A DNA stretch of 64,000 nucleotides from Mycobacterium sp. GA-1199 (GTDB taxonomy: Bacteria > Actinomycetota > Actinomycetes > Mycobacteriales > Mycobacteriaceae), in NCBI RefSeq assembly GCF_001500045.1, contig NZ_LQIX01000045.1:124001-188000 (forward strand), written 5' to 3'. The notes beneath the pieces are model-generated. The model had not been told where the DNA came from. It made no database searches and saw only the letters and a list, made by a program, of their open reading frames with translations. Each line of letters starts with the position of its first letter. Positions within the stretch are counted from its first letter, which is position 1. Positions 57,429-64,000 of the stretch are shown here, piece after piece. Made by a program: the position numbers and the translations under genes.

Positions 57429-58638
57429 TCTTGCAGGGCGACGACGGCGGGAACGTGCCCGACACCGGGCGCGGACGCCCCGACGGCGTCCACGGCTTGA
57501 GCCCCATGTTCCCCAGATGACGCACGGGGTTGACGTGCTTACCGTCGACGCGGACCTCGAAATGCAGGAAACCGTCGGCAGATTCGGCCTGCGCCTGCAG
57601 GACACCTAGTTGCGCACCCGCGTCGACCCGGGAGCCGACCTCGATCCGGCGACCGTCGCCCGGCCTGAAGACGTAGGAGCTCTCACTGTCGGCTCCCGCT
57701 ATCGTCACCGATTGCAGCCCCTCGTCATCGAGGTCCACGACGCGGCTGACTGTGCCCGACGTCGCGGCGTAGACCGGGGTTCCCGGTGCCGCCGCAAAGT
57801 CGACGCCGGGGTGGAAGCCGGTGGCGCGGCGGCCGTAGCCCGACGCGATTGCCAGTCGGCCGCGATCGAGGGGCACGCGGGCGCCGGGTTCGGCCGGGTC
57901 GAAGTCACCTCGTGCCCGCCGCCGGTAGTCGGAGCGCAGCAGGTCGAGCTCGTCGTAGGCGTACCCGAACAGCAGGGCGCGGTCGTAGGGCACGCCGTAG
58001 TTCAACTCGGAGTGGGGATCGAGCTTTTGGTAGTGCTCGACCTTGGCGATCCGCTCGGCCAGCGTCGACCACCCGGTGTGCAGCAGGCGTACGTCGTTGG
58101 CGACCCCGATGCCGCCGTGTTCGGTGATGTTGGCCGGCCAGTGCGGGTTGTGGATCGCGCGCGTCCCGGCGCGCAAACCGGGACGCCAGCGCCAGAACGG
58201 TCCGCGCATCGATTCGGCCGTGCCCATCAGCGGGATCATGTCCGGGTAGTCGCGGTCGTCCCAGCTGGGGATCATCGGACACATCAGCGCCGCGACATCG
58301 TCGGGGACGCCGGCAAGCATCGCCCGGATGTCGATGTCGGTCTGGACCACCTGATCGGAGTCGATCATGAATGTCCAGTCGGGCCGGCAGAAGTCGGCCA
58401 TGCGGTAGAGCAGTTCAAGCCCCGGCGGTTCGGGGATCAGCCACGGGGTCTGCGGGAGGTCGGAGCGGGCGTGCACGACGTTGGTGACCGCGGGATGGTC
58501 GCGCAGGATCTGCGCCGTTGCGTCGGTGCTGCGGTCGTCGACTGCGTAGACGTCGTCGCACCAGCCGGCCAGGGCATCGAGCACCCTCGGCAGCACGTCC
58601 TCGCCGTTGTGCACGCGGAACATCGCCAGCACGCGCAT
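57418..58638 (-). CDS. GT2 glycosyltransferase fused to LytM (M23) domain
   Basis: The protein has 406 residues. Residues 1-245 form a GT2-like domain: 'MRVLAMFRVHNGEDVLPRVLDAL', 'VYAVDDRSTDATAQIL', and the metal motif MIDSDQVV (DxD). Residues 265-406 form a LytM-like domain: 'GYGRRATGFHPGVDFAAAPGTPVYAATSGTV' and 'LHFEVRVDGKHVNPVRHL'. The zinc ligands (H...D and the second H of the HxH site) are kept. The first His of that HxH motif is Phe, and no YxH-type His is visible in the 'SYVFRPGDG' loop, so peptidase activity is doubtful. There is no signal peptide. An unusual fusion that may link glycan transfer to a wall-binding module. Confidence 0.8.
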   Translation of the reverse strand: MRVLAMFRVHNGEDVLPRVLDALAGWCDDVYAVDDRSTDATAQILRDHPAVTNVVHARSDLPQTPWLIPEPPGLELLYRMADFCRPDWTFMIDSDQVVQTDIDIRAMLAGVPDDVAALMCPMIPSWDDRDYPDMIPLMGTAESMRGPFWRWRPGLRAGTRAIHNPHWPANITEHGGIGVANDVRLLHTGWSTLAERIAKVEHYQKLDPHSELNYGVPYDRALLFGYAYDELDLLRSDYRRRARGDFDPAEPGARVPLDRGRLAIASGYGRRATGFHPGVDFAAAPGTPVYAATSGTVSRVVDLDDEGLQSVTIAGADSESSYVFRPGDGRRIEVGSRVDAGAQLGVLQAQAESADGFLHFEVRVDGKHVNPVRHLGNMGLKPWTPSGRPRPVSGTFPPSSPCKIIV

Positions 58639-58781
58639 CAGCGCCTACTTCCGCTGACCTGCGGTTCGGCGGCGTAGCGTACCGGCGCGGAGAGCATCGC
58701 CGAGAGCATAACGATGATCATGTCGGCACCGCGGTCAGTTGCGCGGGTGTGCATGAAGGGATCGCCGAGCGGGTCGAACGC

Positions 58782-58804
58782 GCGTGCCACCGCGCTAGCG
58801 CTGG
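58782..58804. terminator. Hairpin after the tRNA-Gly 3' end
   Basis: GCCACC and GGTGGC enclose the palindrome GCGCTAGCGC just downstream (on the minus strand) of the tRNA-Gly fragment. There is no T run. It is plausibly the terminator of the original tRNA gene on the chromosomal side. Confidence 0.4.
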
Positions 58805-58811
58805 TGGCGAG

Positions 58812-58863
58812 TGGAGCGGGCGACGGGAATCGAACCCGCGTAGCTAGTTTGGAAGACTAGGGC
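58812..58863 (-). other. 3' fragment of tRNA-Gly(TCC): attachment-site remnant
   Basis: On the minus strand the fragment starts GCCCTAGTCTTCCAAACTAG (anticodon TCC), continues through the T arm GGTTCGATTCCC and ends CGCCCGC, T, CCA. The 5' half of the tRNA (acceptor GCGGGCG, D arm) is missing; the upstream DNA is unrelated. This is what an integrative element leaves at one junction: the intact tRNA should be at its other end, beyond 64000. The orientation places the island on the right. Confidence 0.7.
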
Positions 58864-59134
58864 GATGCGCTGCGAGCAACGGTGCGAGGCTGCTCAGCGC
58901 GCTGGCCGCTAGCCCCCTCAGAGTCAGTATCGCTGCAGGTCAAGTAGCCCCTTCAGGGTTAGTCGATGACTTCGCCGCTGTGGCGCAACGCCTTTTGGAT
59001 CGGTCGCAGCAATGGCACCGGAGACGGGACAAAGACGGGACAAAGGCAATCGTCGCCAGCAAATCGAACGGGTGCGCGGGTGCGACCCGCCGATTCGTGG
59101 GCGGCGTTCGCCTCAGGTTTGACATCGTTGAGCC
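58864..59134. other. Island edge without a gene
   Basis: Nothing coding is supported in these 271 bp. It holds an 11-bp tandem pair (GACGGGACAAA twice, about 59034-59055). A minus-strand open frame across it overlaps the Mrr gene and lacks integrase motifs. No integrase gene or clear remnant is visible. Confidence 0.5.
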
Positions 59135-60022
59135 ATGACTGTGGGGGTTCCTGCGTACACCGATCTGCTTTGGCCAGCGCTTCAGGCCGTGATCGCCCTT
59201 GGCGGTTCGGCGTCGATTGCCGAGATGGAGGCGGCAGTCATCGACCGCGAGCAGTTCTCGCCGGAAGCGCAAAGCGTCTTGCACGGCGATGGCCCGTCAA
59301 CGGAAATTCAATACCGCCTGGCGTGGGCGCGGACGTACCTCAAGGGGATGGGCCTGCTGACGAACAGCCAGCGCGGCGTATGGAGCGTGACCGAGGCGGG
59401 GCAGTCGGCGACTGAGGATCAGATTGCACCGCTGCACGCCGAGTTCGTGGCCGCAACGCGTAACAAGGTCAAGACCAAGAAGAAGCGCGGTGGCAAGAGT
59501 GCAGTCGAAAGCGAAATTGAACAGGTTGAGGCCGAAGCCGAGAATGCATGGAAAGACGAACTGCTAGAAACGCTGCTCGCCATGTCGCCACAGGGCTTTG
59601 AGCGCCTTGCCCAACGGATGCTCCGCGAGTCCGGTTTCTCTAGCGCCGCTGTCACTGGGCGCTCGGGTGACGGAGGTATCGACGGTCTCGGGGTGTACCA
59701 AATCTCACTGCTGAGCTTTCCGGTGTTCTTCCAGTGCAAGCGCTACAGGGGGTCGGTCGGTCCGTCTGCGGTGCGGGACTTCCGTGGTGCGATGGCGGGC
59801 CGGGGCGAGAAGGGGTTGCTCATCACGACTGGCAGCTTCACAAACGACGCGCAGGCCGAGTCGAAGCGCGACGGCGCACCGCCCGTCGACCTGATTGACG
59901 GCAACCGGCTCTGCGACTTGCTGAAGGAGTACGGCATCGGCGTCACAACGACCCCGCGAGTAGTCGAAGACGTGAAAATCGAAGGTGACTACTTTGCGTC
60001 GCTTGAGCCGAAGACCGGCTGA
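59135..60022 (+). CDS. Mrr-type restriction endonuclease
   Basis: The protein has 295 residues. The N-terminal winged-helix Mrr_N domain ('PALQAVIALGGSASIAEMEAAVI', 'RLAWARTYLKGMGLLTNSQRGVWSVTEAG') precedes a Lys/Glu-rich linker (TKKKRGGKSAVESEIEQVEAEAE, in part) and a catalytic Mrr domain: 'QGFERLAQRMLRESGF', 'VTGRSGDGGIDGLG' and 'VFFQCKRYRG' supply the PD-(D/E)xK residues (D-GGID, QCK). Mrr enzymes cut modified or foreign DNA. It is the first gene of the island, so it may defend the element or host. It stands alone, with no methylase next to it. Confidence 0.9.
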   Translation: MTVGVPAYTDLLWPALQAVIALGGSASIAEMEAAVIDREQFSPEAQSVLHGDGPSTEIQYRLAWARTYLKGMGLLTNSQRGVWSVTEAGQSATEDQIAPLHAEFVAATRNKVKTKKKRGGKSAVESEIEQVEAEAENAWKDELLETLLAMSPQGFERLAQRMLRESGFSSAAVTGRSGDGGIDGLGVYQISLLSFPVFFQCKRYRGSVGPSAVRDFRGAMAGRGEKGLLITTGSFTNDAQAESKRDGAPPVDLIDGNRLCDLLKEYGIGVTTTPRVVEDVKIEGDYFASLEPKTG

Positions 60023-60050
60023 GCAAGGATGGGAATGGGGGACAGACAAC

Positions 60051-60759
60051 GTGCCACACGACAACCCGCCGCCTAGGCCGCCGCCATACGGTTATCCGTA
60101 CGGGCCGCCGTCAGGACGCCCGGGTCACGCGCCAGCTCCGCAGCACGTTGGCTACCCGGCTCACGCATCTGCGCCGCAGGGCTACTACGGCACGCAGCCG
60201 TCAGTGCACTCCCGGCAAGTGTCACCACAACGTCCAGGGCCACACAGGCCGTGGGCTGGCATCGAATGGAAACGGTTGCCCGCTGGCTTTTGGGTGATGA
60301 TCGCGGGTATTGCACTGCTGTTCGGTGCACTCTCCGCCTCATTGGGGGCCATCATTGCCGTGTCTCTGCAAAATCCCCAGTCGGTCCCGCACTCAGTAGA
60401 AGAAGTTCGCGACGGCCAACTCGCCTTCACACTCATCAGCGTGGAGACGGCATCAAAGGCCGAACATATTGAGGCGCGGGGCAAGTTCGTTATTGTGACC
60501 ATGAACGTCCAAAACATCGGAAATCGTCCGCATACCTATTTCGGCAGACGAGCAAAAATTGATTGATAGCGCCGGACGAGAACACGAACCCCAAGCGTCA
60601 GCATCGACTGTGCTCAACCCTGAAGACACGACCGCAATGAACCCCGGTTTCGAAGTCACGGTCAAGGTGCCGTTTGACATTCCGGTGGACGCCATGCCAG
60701 CCGTTCTAGAGGTGCATGACTTCATATTTTCGGGCGGCAACTACATACGAATTCCGTAG
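60051..60759 (+). pseudogene. DUF4352-type membrane protein, frameshifted
   Basis: From GTG 60051 the frame encodes a Pro/Tyr/Gly-rich N-terminus, one transmembrane helix ('FWVMIAGIALLFGALSASLGAIIAV') and the start of a DUF4352 Ig-like domain ('FVIVTMNVQNIGNRPHTYFG'). It then stops at 60566. The next frame resumes DEQKLIDSAGREHEP and runs to 60759 with 'MNPGFEVTVKVPFDIP' and 'LEVHDFIFSGGNYIRIP', the rest of the domain. The break lies at 60546-60547, one extra base between GGC and GACGAG. It is not at a homopolymer or slippery site. An original protein of about 235 residues is likely. Confidence 0.7.
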
Positions 60760-61026
60760 CTCGGCTGTCAGCCGCGCACGGCGTGGCGGCGCAGACCTGT
60801 CATTGGCCGCTGGGAGCTGGCGGGTGCGAAGTGCTGACGATTTCCTAGTCGTCATGTTCATCGTCTGGCTGATATCCGGGGTTGTCGACTGCTCGCGCTG
60901 CGGCGACCACCGAAAGGTCAAGCCGAAAATCGCCGTGAAGAGCTAGCCTTGCGATCTGACACACGTTTCGCGCCGCGAGATAACGGGAAAGGCTTCAATT
61001 AGGCACTGACGTGAAGAGGGCAGGAC
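60760..61026. other. Gap without a clear gene
   Basis: A short frame (60716-60946) with one hydrophobic stretch (FLVVMFIVWLISGVV) overlaps the DUF4352 end and has no ribosome site, so I do not call it. No RNA gene or terminator is obvious. The base composition is more AT-rich than the core genome. Confidence 0.4.
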
Positions 61027-61836
61027 GTGAAGAAACTCATGACTGCGGGGGGCCCGGCTCTGTCATCCTCGGTTATGCACCGACTCGTCGTGGCGTGGTT
61101 AATGCTGATAACGCTAACGCTAACGTCTGCATGCGGCCTGAAGCTTCCGTCAGAGATTCAACTACCATCAGAGATTCAACTACCGTCAGAGATCAAGCTG
61201 CCCACCGTCGATACTGCGAAAGAACCGTCGCAACAGGTTGAAGTAGTCAGCTTCACTCAGGTGAGCTCGTCGCTGAGCGTGCGACTCCGAAATCCCAACT
61301 CCGATGTTGGATTGATTCGTTCACCTTTCGAGTTGGCGTTGATCGACAAATCGGGTGCTGTAATCGGGGTGGTGGGCAAGGGCGGGGTTCCTGGCGCGGC
61401 ATGCTGCACGATCTACCAACTACCGCCCGGAGGCGAATACGGTTTGGAATTCTCAGTTTCAGGAGGAGAAACTGTTTTTTCTGTAGAGCTGACGGTCTTG
61501 GGGGAATGGCTACAGTGGGATGCCGTTAACTCACCATCGGTGACCTTGACCGGAGAAGCTGTTCGCGCGGATGACGGTTTTTCTGGCCCCTCTGTGACGG
61601 GACGCCTAAAGCTTGATAAGGACGGCCCGCTCAACGTTTCAGTCGTTGCGTTTGTGAAGACATCAAGTGGCATCGTCGTATCCGACGAGCGCGTGGACTG
61701 TGTGCAGACGGGTCAACAAAGAAGCTTCGAAACCACGTCGTTCGCAGATGCTCGTGGACCGTACAAGTTGGAAAAGATCGTTGCATACCCGACCTCGGTT
61801 AAAGGCGCAGGGCCTCAGTACGACCCTGGCTGTTGA
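61027..61836 (+). CDS. Lipoprotein with hexapeptide repeats
   Basis: The protein has 269 residues. The lipobox is LTSAC in 'LVVAWLMLITLTLTSACG'. Immediately after the Cys lie three hexapeptide units (LPSEIQ, LPSEIQ, LPSEIK), coded by 18-bp tandem repeats at 61143-61196. The remainder ('EVVSFTQVSSSLSVRLRNPNSDVGLI') looks like an Ig-like or LEA-type beta domain. GTG 61027 has AGGGCAGGA upstream; ATG 61075 gives a shorter signal. It is likely anchored in the outer face of the inner membrane. Function unknown. Confidence 0.75.
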   Translation: MKKLMTAGGPALSSSVMHRLVVAWLMLITLTLTSACGLKLPSEIQLPSEIQLPSEIKLPTVDTAKEPSQQVEVVSFTQVSSSLSVRLRNPNSDVGLIRSPFELALIDKSGAVIGVVGKGGVPGAACCTIYQLPPGGEYGLEFSVSGGETVFSVELTVLGEWLQWDAVNSPSVTLTGEAVRADDGFSGPSVTGRLKLDKDGPLNVSVVAFVKTSSGIVVSDERVDCVQTGQQRSFETTSFADARGPYKLEKIVAYPTSVKGAGPQYDPGC

Positions 61837-61941
61837 TGCTATTGAGTTCCTTTCATCCGCCGCCGCAACAACGGGCACACTCGTTTCGCAGACGGTGGTG
61901 GCCAGGTTGCGCCCATTAGCCTTAGCCGCCGCCACCCTGGT

Positions 61942-62148
61942 TTATGCCCGCAACACCTGCGCGGGCGGGTGATGCCGCCACGGTGTCTCGCGATCCGATC
62001 CCATAGGCGGCGACTTCGCGGCATACATACCGCCGTCCTCTAGCGCGGCGTGCCGAAGGTGGCGCGGTGTCAGACCTGCGCCGTGGCTGAGTTCGCTCGG
62101 CTGGCCGCTGTCGTAGAAGCCATCGCACCAAAATGGACTGTGAGACAT
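61942..62148 (-). CDS. Small island protein downstream of capsid-like gene
   Basis: A 68-residue frame (MSHSPFWCDGFYDSGQPS...) starts 10 bp after the capsid-like gene's stop on the same strand, with GAAGG upstream. It has no known domain. Its placement, as the next cistron of the capsid-like unit, gives it moderate credibility. It could also be a chance frame. Confidence 0.4.
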   Translation of the reverse strand: MSHSPFWCDGFYDSGQPSELSHGAGLTPRHLRHAALEDGGMYAAKSPPMGSDRETPWRHHPPAQVLRA

Positions 62149-62158
62149 GGGAAACCTT

Positions 62159-63271
62159 CTACATCGGAATGCTAGGCGGCGTGTATGTTGACCCGCTGGT
62201 CACATGAATTGCGACGGCCGAACCCCTGTGCCGCGTGCCAACGCCGCAACCGCGCACCGTGAAGCTCTCCTGTAGCGGATAACCGGGGATTGGTCCCGGC
62301 ATGATCTGAAGCCCTTGGTAAGCCGGATTGACGTGTTGCCGGAACGCCACGGGGTTGGCTGCGCTACCCGGCCCGCCACTCGCCACGACAACGACATATC
62401 CGGTTGGGATTGCTGGACTCTGGACGATCCAACCGGGGCCGTAAGCACCCTGCACGCGCAGACCACCGAATTCCGTTGGGGGAGCCTGCCCTACGATGCT
62501 CTCGGCGGTCAATATCGGCGGATGACCCGCTGAGGGCACAAAATCGTGCTTCGCAACAGGGCCGCCCTCCCGTGATTCGACACCACTCCTGAACGTGGCG
62601 ATCAACTCGCCTTCGTCCTGATGGCACAGCACCAAGAGCTGTGATCCCGGCTGCACGCCGTAGCCGTGGGATTGAATGTCTTTGTATGCGTCCTCCAAAT
62701 CGGCGCTGTCGATAACCACCGCACCAGAAGCCCAGTAATGCGAGTGCGTTTCGGTGAACGTCTTGCCCATGAAGCTCGGCGGTGTGATCCCGTCGTCGCC
62801 CGTGTACAGCCCGAAGCAACGGTGCTGCCATTCGTTGGTGTCCTCGGTCGGATCGAACAGGCGATTCCAAAATCAAACCAGTTGTGAGTTGGAGGTCCGA
62901 CTCCAAGAGTCGGGTAATCTGCCCGCGCACGGCATCCGCGGTGCTGTCGCGGAGAAATCTGTACGACAGCCGCGAGGCCAAATCGTAATCCCTGAAAGTG
63001 TTGCCGCACTTCAGATACGCAGGCGGCAGCGCGACGGCCTTCGGGACGCCGAACTCGCTCGCGACATTCATCGACTCAATTTGCAGCGATTGGGCCACGA
63101 CCGAAGCGAGGTCGGTCGTGTTGAAAGCCAGCAAGTTGGACACGGCGGCCTTTTCACTGTTCACGCCTGCAACAGCGCGGCCACCTCAACCCAAATGACG
63201 TTGATATCAACGCCGTCAGCAGTCTTACGTACCGCCTCGGCGTCGCCTTGCGTCATGATTCCGTAGCCCAT
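62159..63271 (-). pseudogene. Phage capsid-like protein gene, two compensating frameshifts
   Basis: ATG 63271 follows a strong AGGAGG. The first frame (MGYGIMTQGDAEAVRKTADG...) stops after 36 codons at 63161. A second frame opens from 63164 (VNSEKAAVSNLLAFNTTD) with 'SEFGVPK', 'DYDLASRLSYRFLRD' and 'LLESDLQLTTG'. Near 62868-62876 the frame shifts again and continues FWNRLFDPTEDTNEW..., 'GDDGITPPSFMGKTF', 'HSHYWASGAVVIDSADLED' to PSIPM at 62159. Read across both shifts it gives about 370 residues resembling actinophage/HK97-like major capsid proteins as I remember them. The first indel is one base lost, the second one base gained. Confidence 0.6.
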
Positions 63272-63503
63272 GACCTACCTCCTACGTTCGAACTTGAGCA
63301 ACACGCTACGCCCGAATCCCTCCGCGTCGCAGATCGTTTACCAATGCAGCACAGTCGATTACGCGAAGCTACGCGGCGCTCACGTGACTTCAGTCGTGCA
63401 ACACGGCATACAACGCGAAATCGGCGTAAGGTCAGTATCGCCACGGCGAGCGACGCGAATCACTCTGTAGCGCAACGCCTGAAGGACAGGAGGCAGACAA
63501 CAC
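63272..63503. promoter_or_regulatory. Divergent intergenic region of the island
   Basis: These 232 bp separate the leftward capsid-like gene and the rightward excisionase-like gene and must hold their promoters. I see ribosome sites at both ends but no unambiguous -10/-35 pair or operator. No gene is supported here. Confidence 0.4.
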
Positions 63504-63926
63504 ATGTCCCGTACACCAACGGAGTACACCATTCCGCCCCCTCCGCCGGGGCTAGTGCTCAACCCCGTGGCGAACCTTCGCGGACGCGCCGCCGCTGTCG
63601 AGTGGATACGTGACAAGCTCGGCGTTGAGGTCAGCGAGCGCTACCTACTCGACGCCACGACGCGCCGGGAGGTAGAGCTTGGGTCGAAGGTGGACATAAA
63701 CTGGCATTCAGAGCGGCGGGAGCCCCGAGAAATGACCGTCCGAAGTGTCCGTATCGGTCCGTTTAGTCCGAACTGTCCGAATGTCCGTTTAGGCGCTGTC
63801 CGTTTCGAAACCGCACATGAGCGGCGCGTACACCGGATTGAGGTCGCAACACGGACAAACGGACATTCGGACAAGTGTCTTCGCGCGCGCGAAGGCCGTC
63901 CGATTCGAGAAAGTGATGCCGAATGA
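63504..63926 (+). CDS. Excisionase-like DNA-binding protein of the island
   Basis: The frame has 140 residues. ATG 63504 follows AGGACAGGAGG. The N-terminal 70 residues ('PPPPPGLVLNPVANLRGRAAAVEWIRDKLGVEVSERYLLDATTRREVE') resemble winged-helix AlpA/excisionase proteins of mycobacterial islands. The remaining 65 residues coincide with the GTCCG repeat array and are Arg-rich, unlike a normal C-terminus. A one-base indel near 63700 could have extended an originally shorter gene. Its stop overlaps an ATG of the next gene (ATGA), which favours the frame as drawn. It would regulate excision or the replication module. Confidence 0.55.
   Translation: MSRTPTEYTIPPPPPGLVLNPVANLRGRAAAVEWIRDKLGVEVSERYLLDATTRREVELGSKVDINWHSERREPREMTVRSVRIGPFSPNCPNVRLGAVRFETAHERRVHRIEVATRTNGHSDKCLRAREGRPIRESDAE
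63738..63902. repeat. Iteron-like GTCCG array with 17-bp inverted repeat
   Basis: GTCCG occurs at 63738, 63747, 63757, 63766, 63775, 63783, 63798 and 63898 (steps of 8-10 in the first six). CGGAC occurs at 63852, 63860 and 63868 (steps of 8). TGTCCGAATGTCCGTTT (63774-63790) is perfectly inverted at 63857-63873. This is the layout of iterons or a cooperative regulator site. Confidence 0.65.
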
Positions 63927-64000
63927 CACTGCTACACGCGGCCAGAGCCGCCCTACGCATACCAGCCGGCCCAATACCGCCGCATACCGAACCGCCCGCC
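63923..64000 (+). CDS. Start of next island gene (3' partial)
   Basis: ATG 63923 overlaps the preceding stop (ATGA) and opens MTLLHAARAALRIPAGPIPP..., which runs off the window. The overlap and position after an iteron-like array fit a replication or primase-type gene, but 26 residues are too few to assign a family. ATG 63916 in another frame is the alternative. Confidence 0.35.
   Translation, partial: MTLLHAARAALRIPAGPIPPHTEPPA

Noticed and set aside
58812..58863. Functional tRNA-Gly gene
   Set aside because: The 5' half is absent; only the anticodon arm, T arm and acceptor 3' strand are present.
58940..59284. Leftward frame at the island edge as an integrase remnant
   Set aside because: No Arg-His-Arg-Tyr integrase residues are visible, and the frame overlaps the start of the Mrr gene.
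60520..60570. Programmed frameshift in the DUF4352 gene
   Set aside because: The nearby A5 run would restore RRAKL rather than the expected DEQKL; the best-fitting break lies upstream of it, at a non-slippery site.
60716..60946. Small hydrophobic protein
   Set aside because: It overlaps the DUF4352 end, lacks a ribosome site and has atypical composition outside one short hydrophobic run.
63738..63902. CRISPR array
   Set aside because: The units are 5-bp motifs at 8-10 bp steps with inverted copies, with no repeat-spacer structure of 24-40 bp and no cas genes.

Overview
The window is high-GC actinobacterial DNA, best read as a rapidly growing Mycobacterium (Mycolicibacterium-type) chromosome. 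The support is gene content: an MmpS-like protein, WS/DGAT, PlsB2/PlsC, a 1,629-residue glutamate dehydrogenase, GlbO, CtaJ and DUF732, plus a gene order that I recall from M. tuberculosis Rv2508c down to Rv2464c, read here from left to right. I could not run alignments; orthologue names rest on recognised motifs, length and order.

Layout. 1-4500: the 3' end of an MFS (UMF1-like) transporter, an MmpS-like membrane protein, an S9 peptidase and two tiny membrane proteins. 4511-14848: a TetR repressor (BkaR type) divergent from a leucine/branched-chain keto acid operon: accD1, accA1, fadE19, a MaoC hydratase, a CitE-type lyase, then bkdA, bkdB, bkdC. Together these convert branched-chain keto acids through acyl-CoA dehydrogenation, carboxylation, hydration and cleavage to acetyl-CoA and acetoacetate. 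14865-18787: a YchJ protein, an enoyl-CoA hydratase, two exported proteins (one a PE-PPE-fold protein without the expected Ser), an acyl-ACP thioesterase and tRNA-Arg(TCT). 18961-24439: a three-gene acyltransferase operon for glycerolipids. 24510-45539: conserved housekeeping genes (CtaG/CopD protein, SSB-like protein, EttA, Gdh, thioesterase, AglA, GlbO, HNH, CtaJ, PepN, the Rv2466c-type oxidoreductase, RpiB, Nei2). Two nuclease-family cassettes bounded by inverted repeats interrupt this block.

45590-48947: a cation/proton antiporter, a glycine-rich membrane protein and a GAF protein. 49059-58638: an accessory envelope polysaccharide or glycolipid locus with a polyprenyl-phosphate sugar transferase, an FAD oxidoreductase, a divergent cis-prenyltransferase, an MFS protein, a methyltransferase, a nucleotide-sugar epimerase, an unknown protein and a GT2-LytM fusion. 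Its centre holds about 700 bp of AT-richer DNA.

58812-64000: the edge of an integrated element. A 3' fragment of tRNA-Gly(TCC), ending in an encoded CCA, marks the junction. To its right lie an Mrr-type endonuclease, a frameshifted DUF4352 protein, a lipoprotein, a capsid-like gene broken by two compensating indels, an excisionase-like gene and an iteron-like GTCCG array. The integrase and the intact tRNA should lie beyond the right end.

The most interesting signals are the nuclease genes bounded by inverted hairpin repeats (26545-27550 and 39793-40293), the iteron array with a perfect 17-bp inverted repeat (63738-63902), the GT2-LytM fusion, and the divergent prenyltransferase locus. Several genes appear to be leaderless, with a -10 box 6-7 bp before the start codon.
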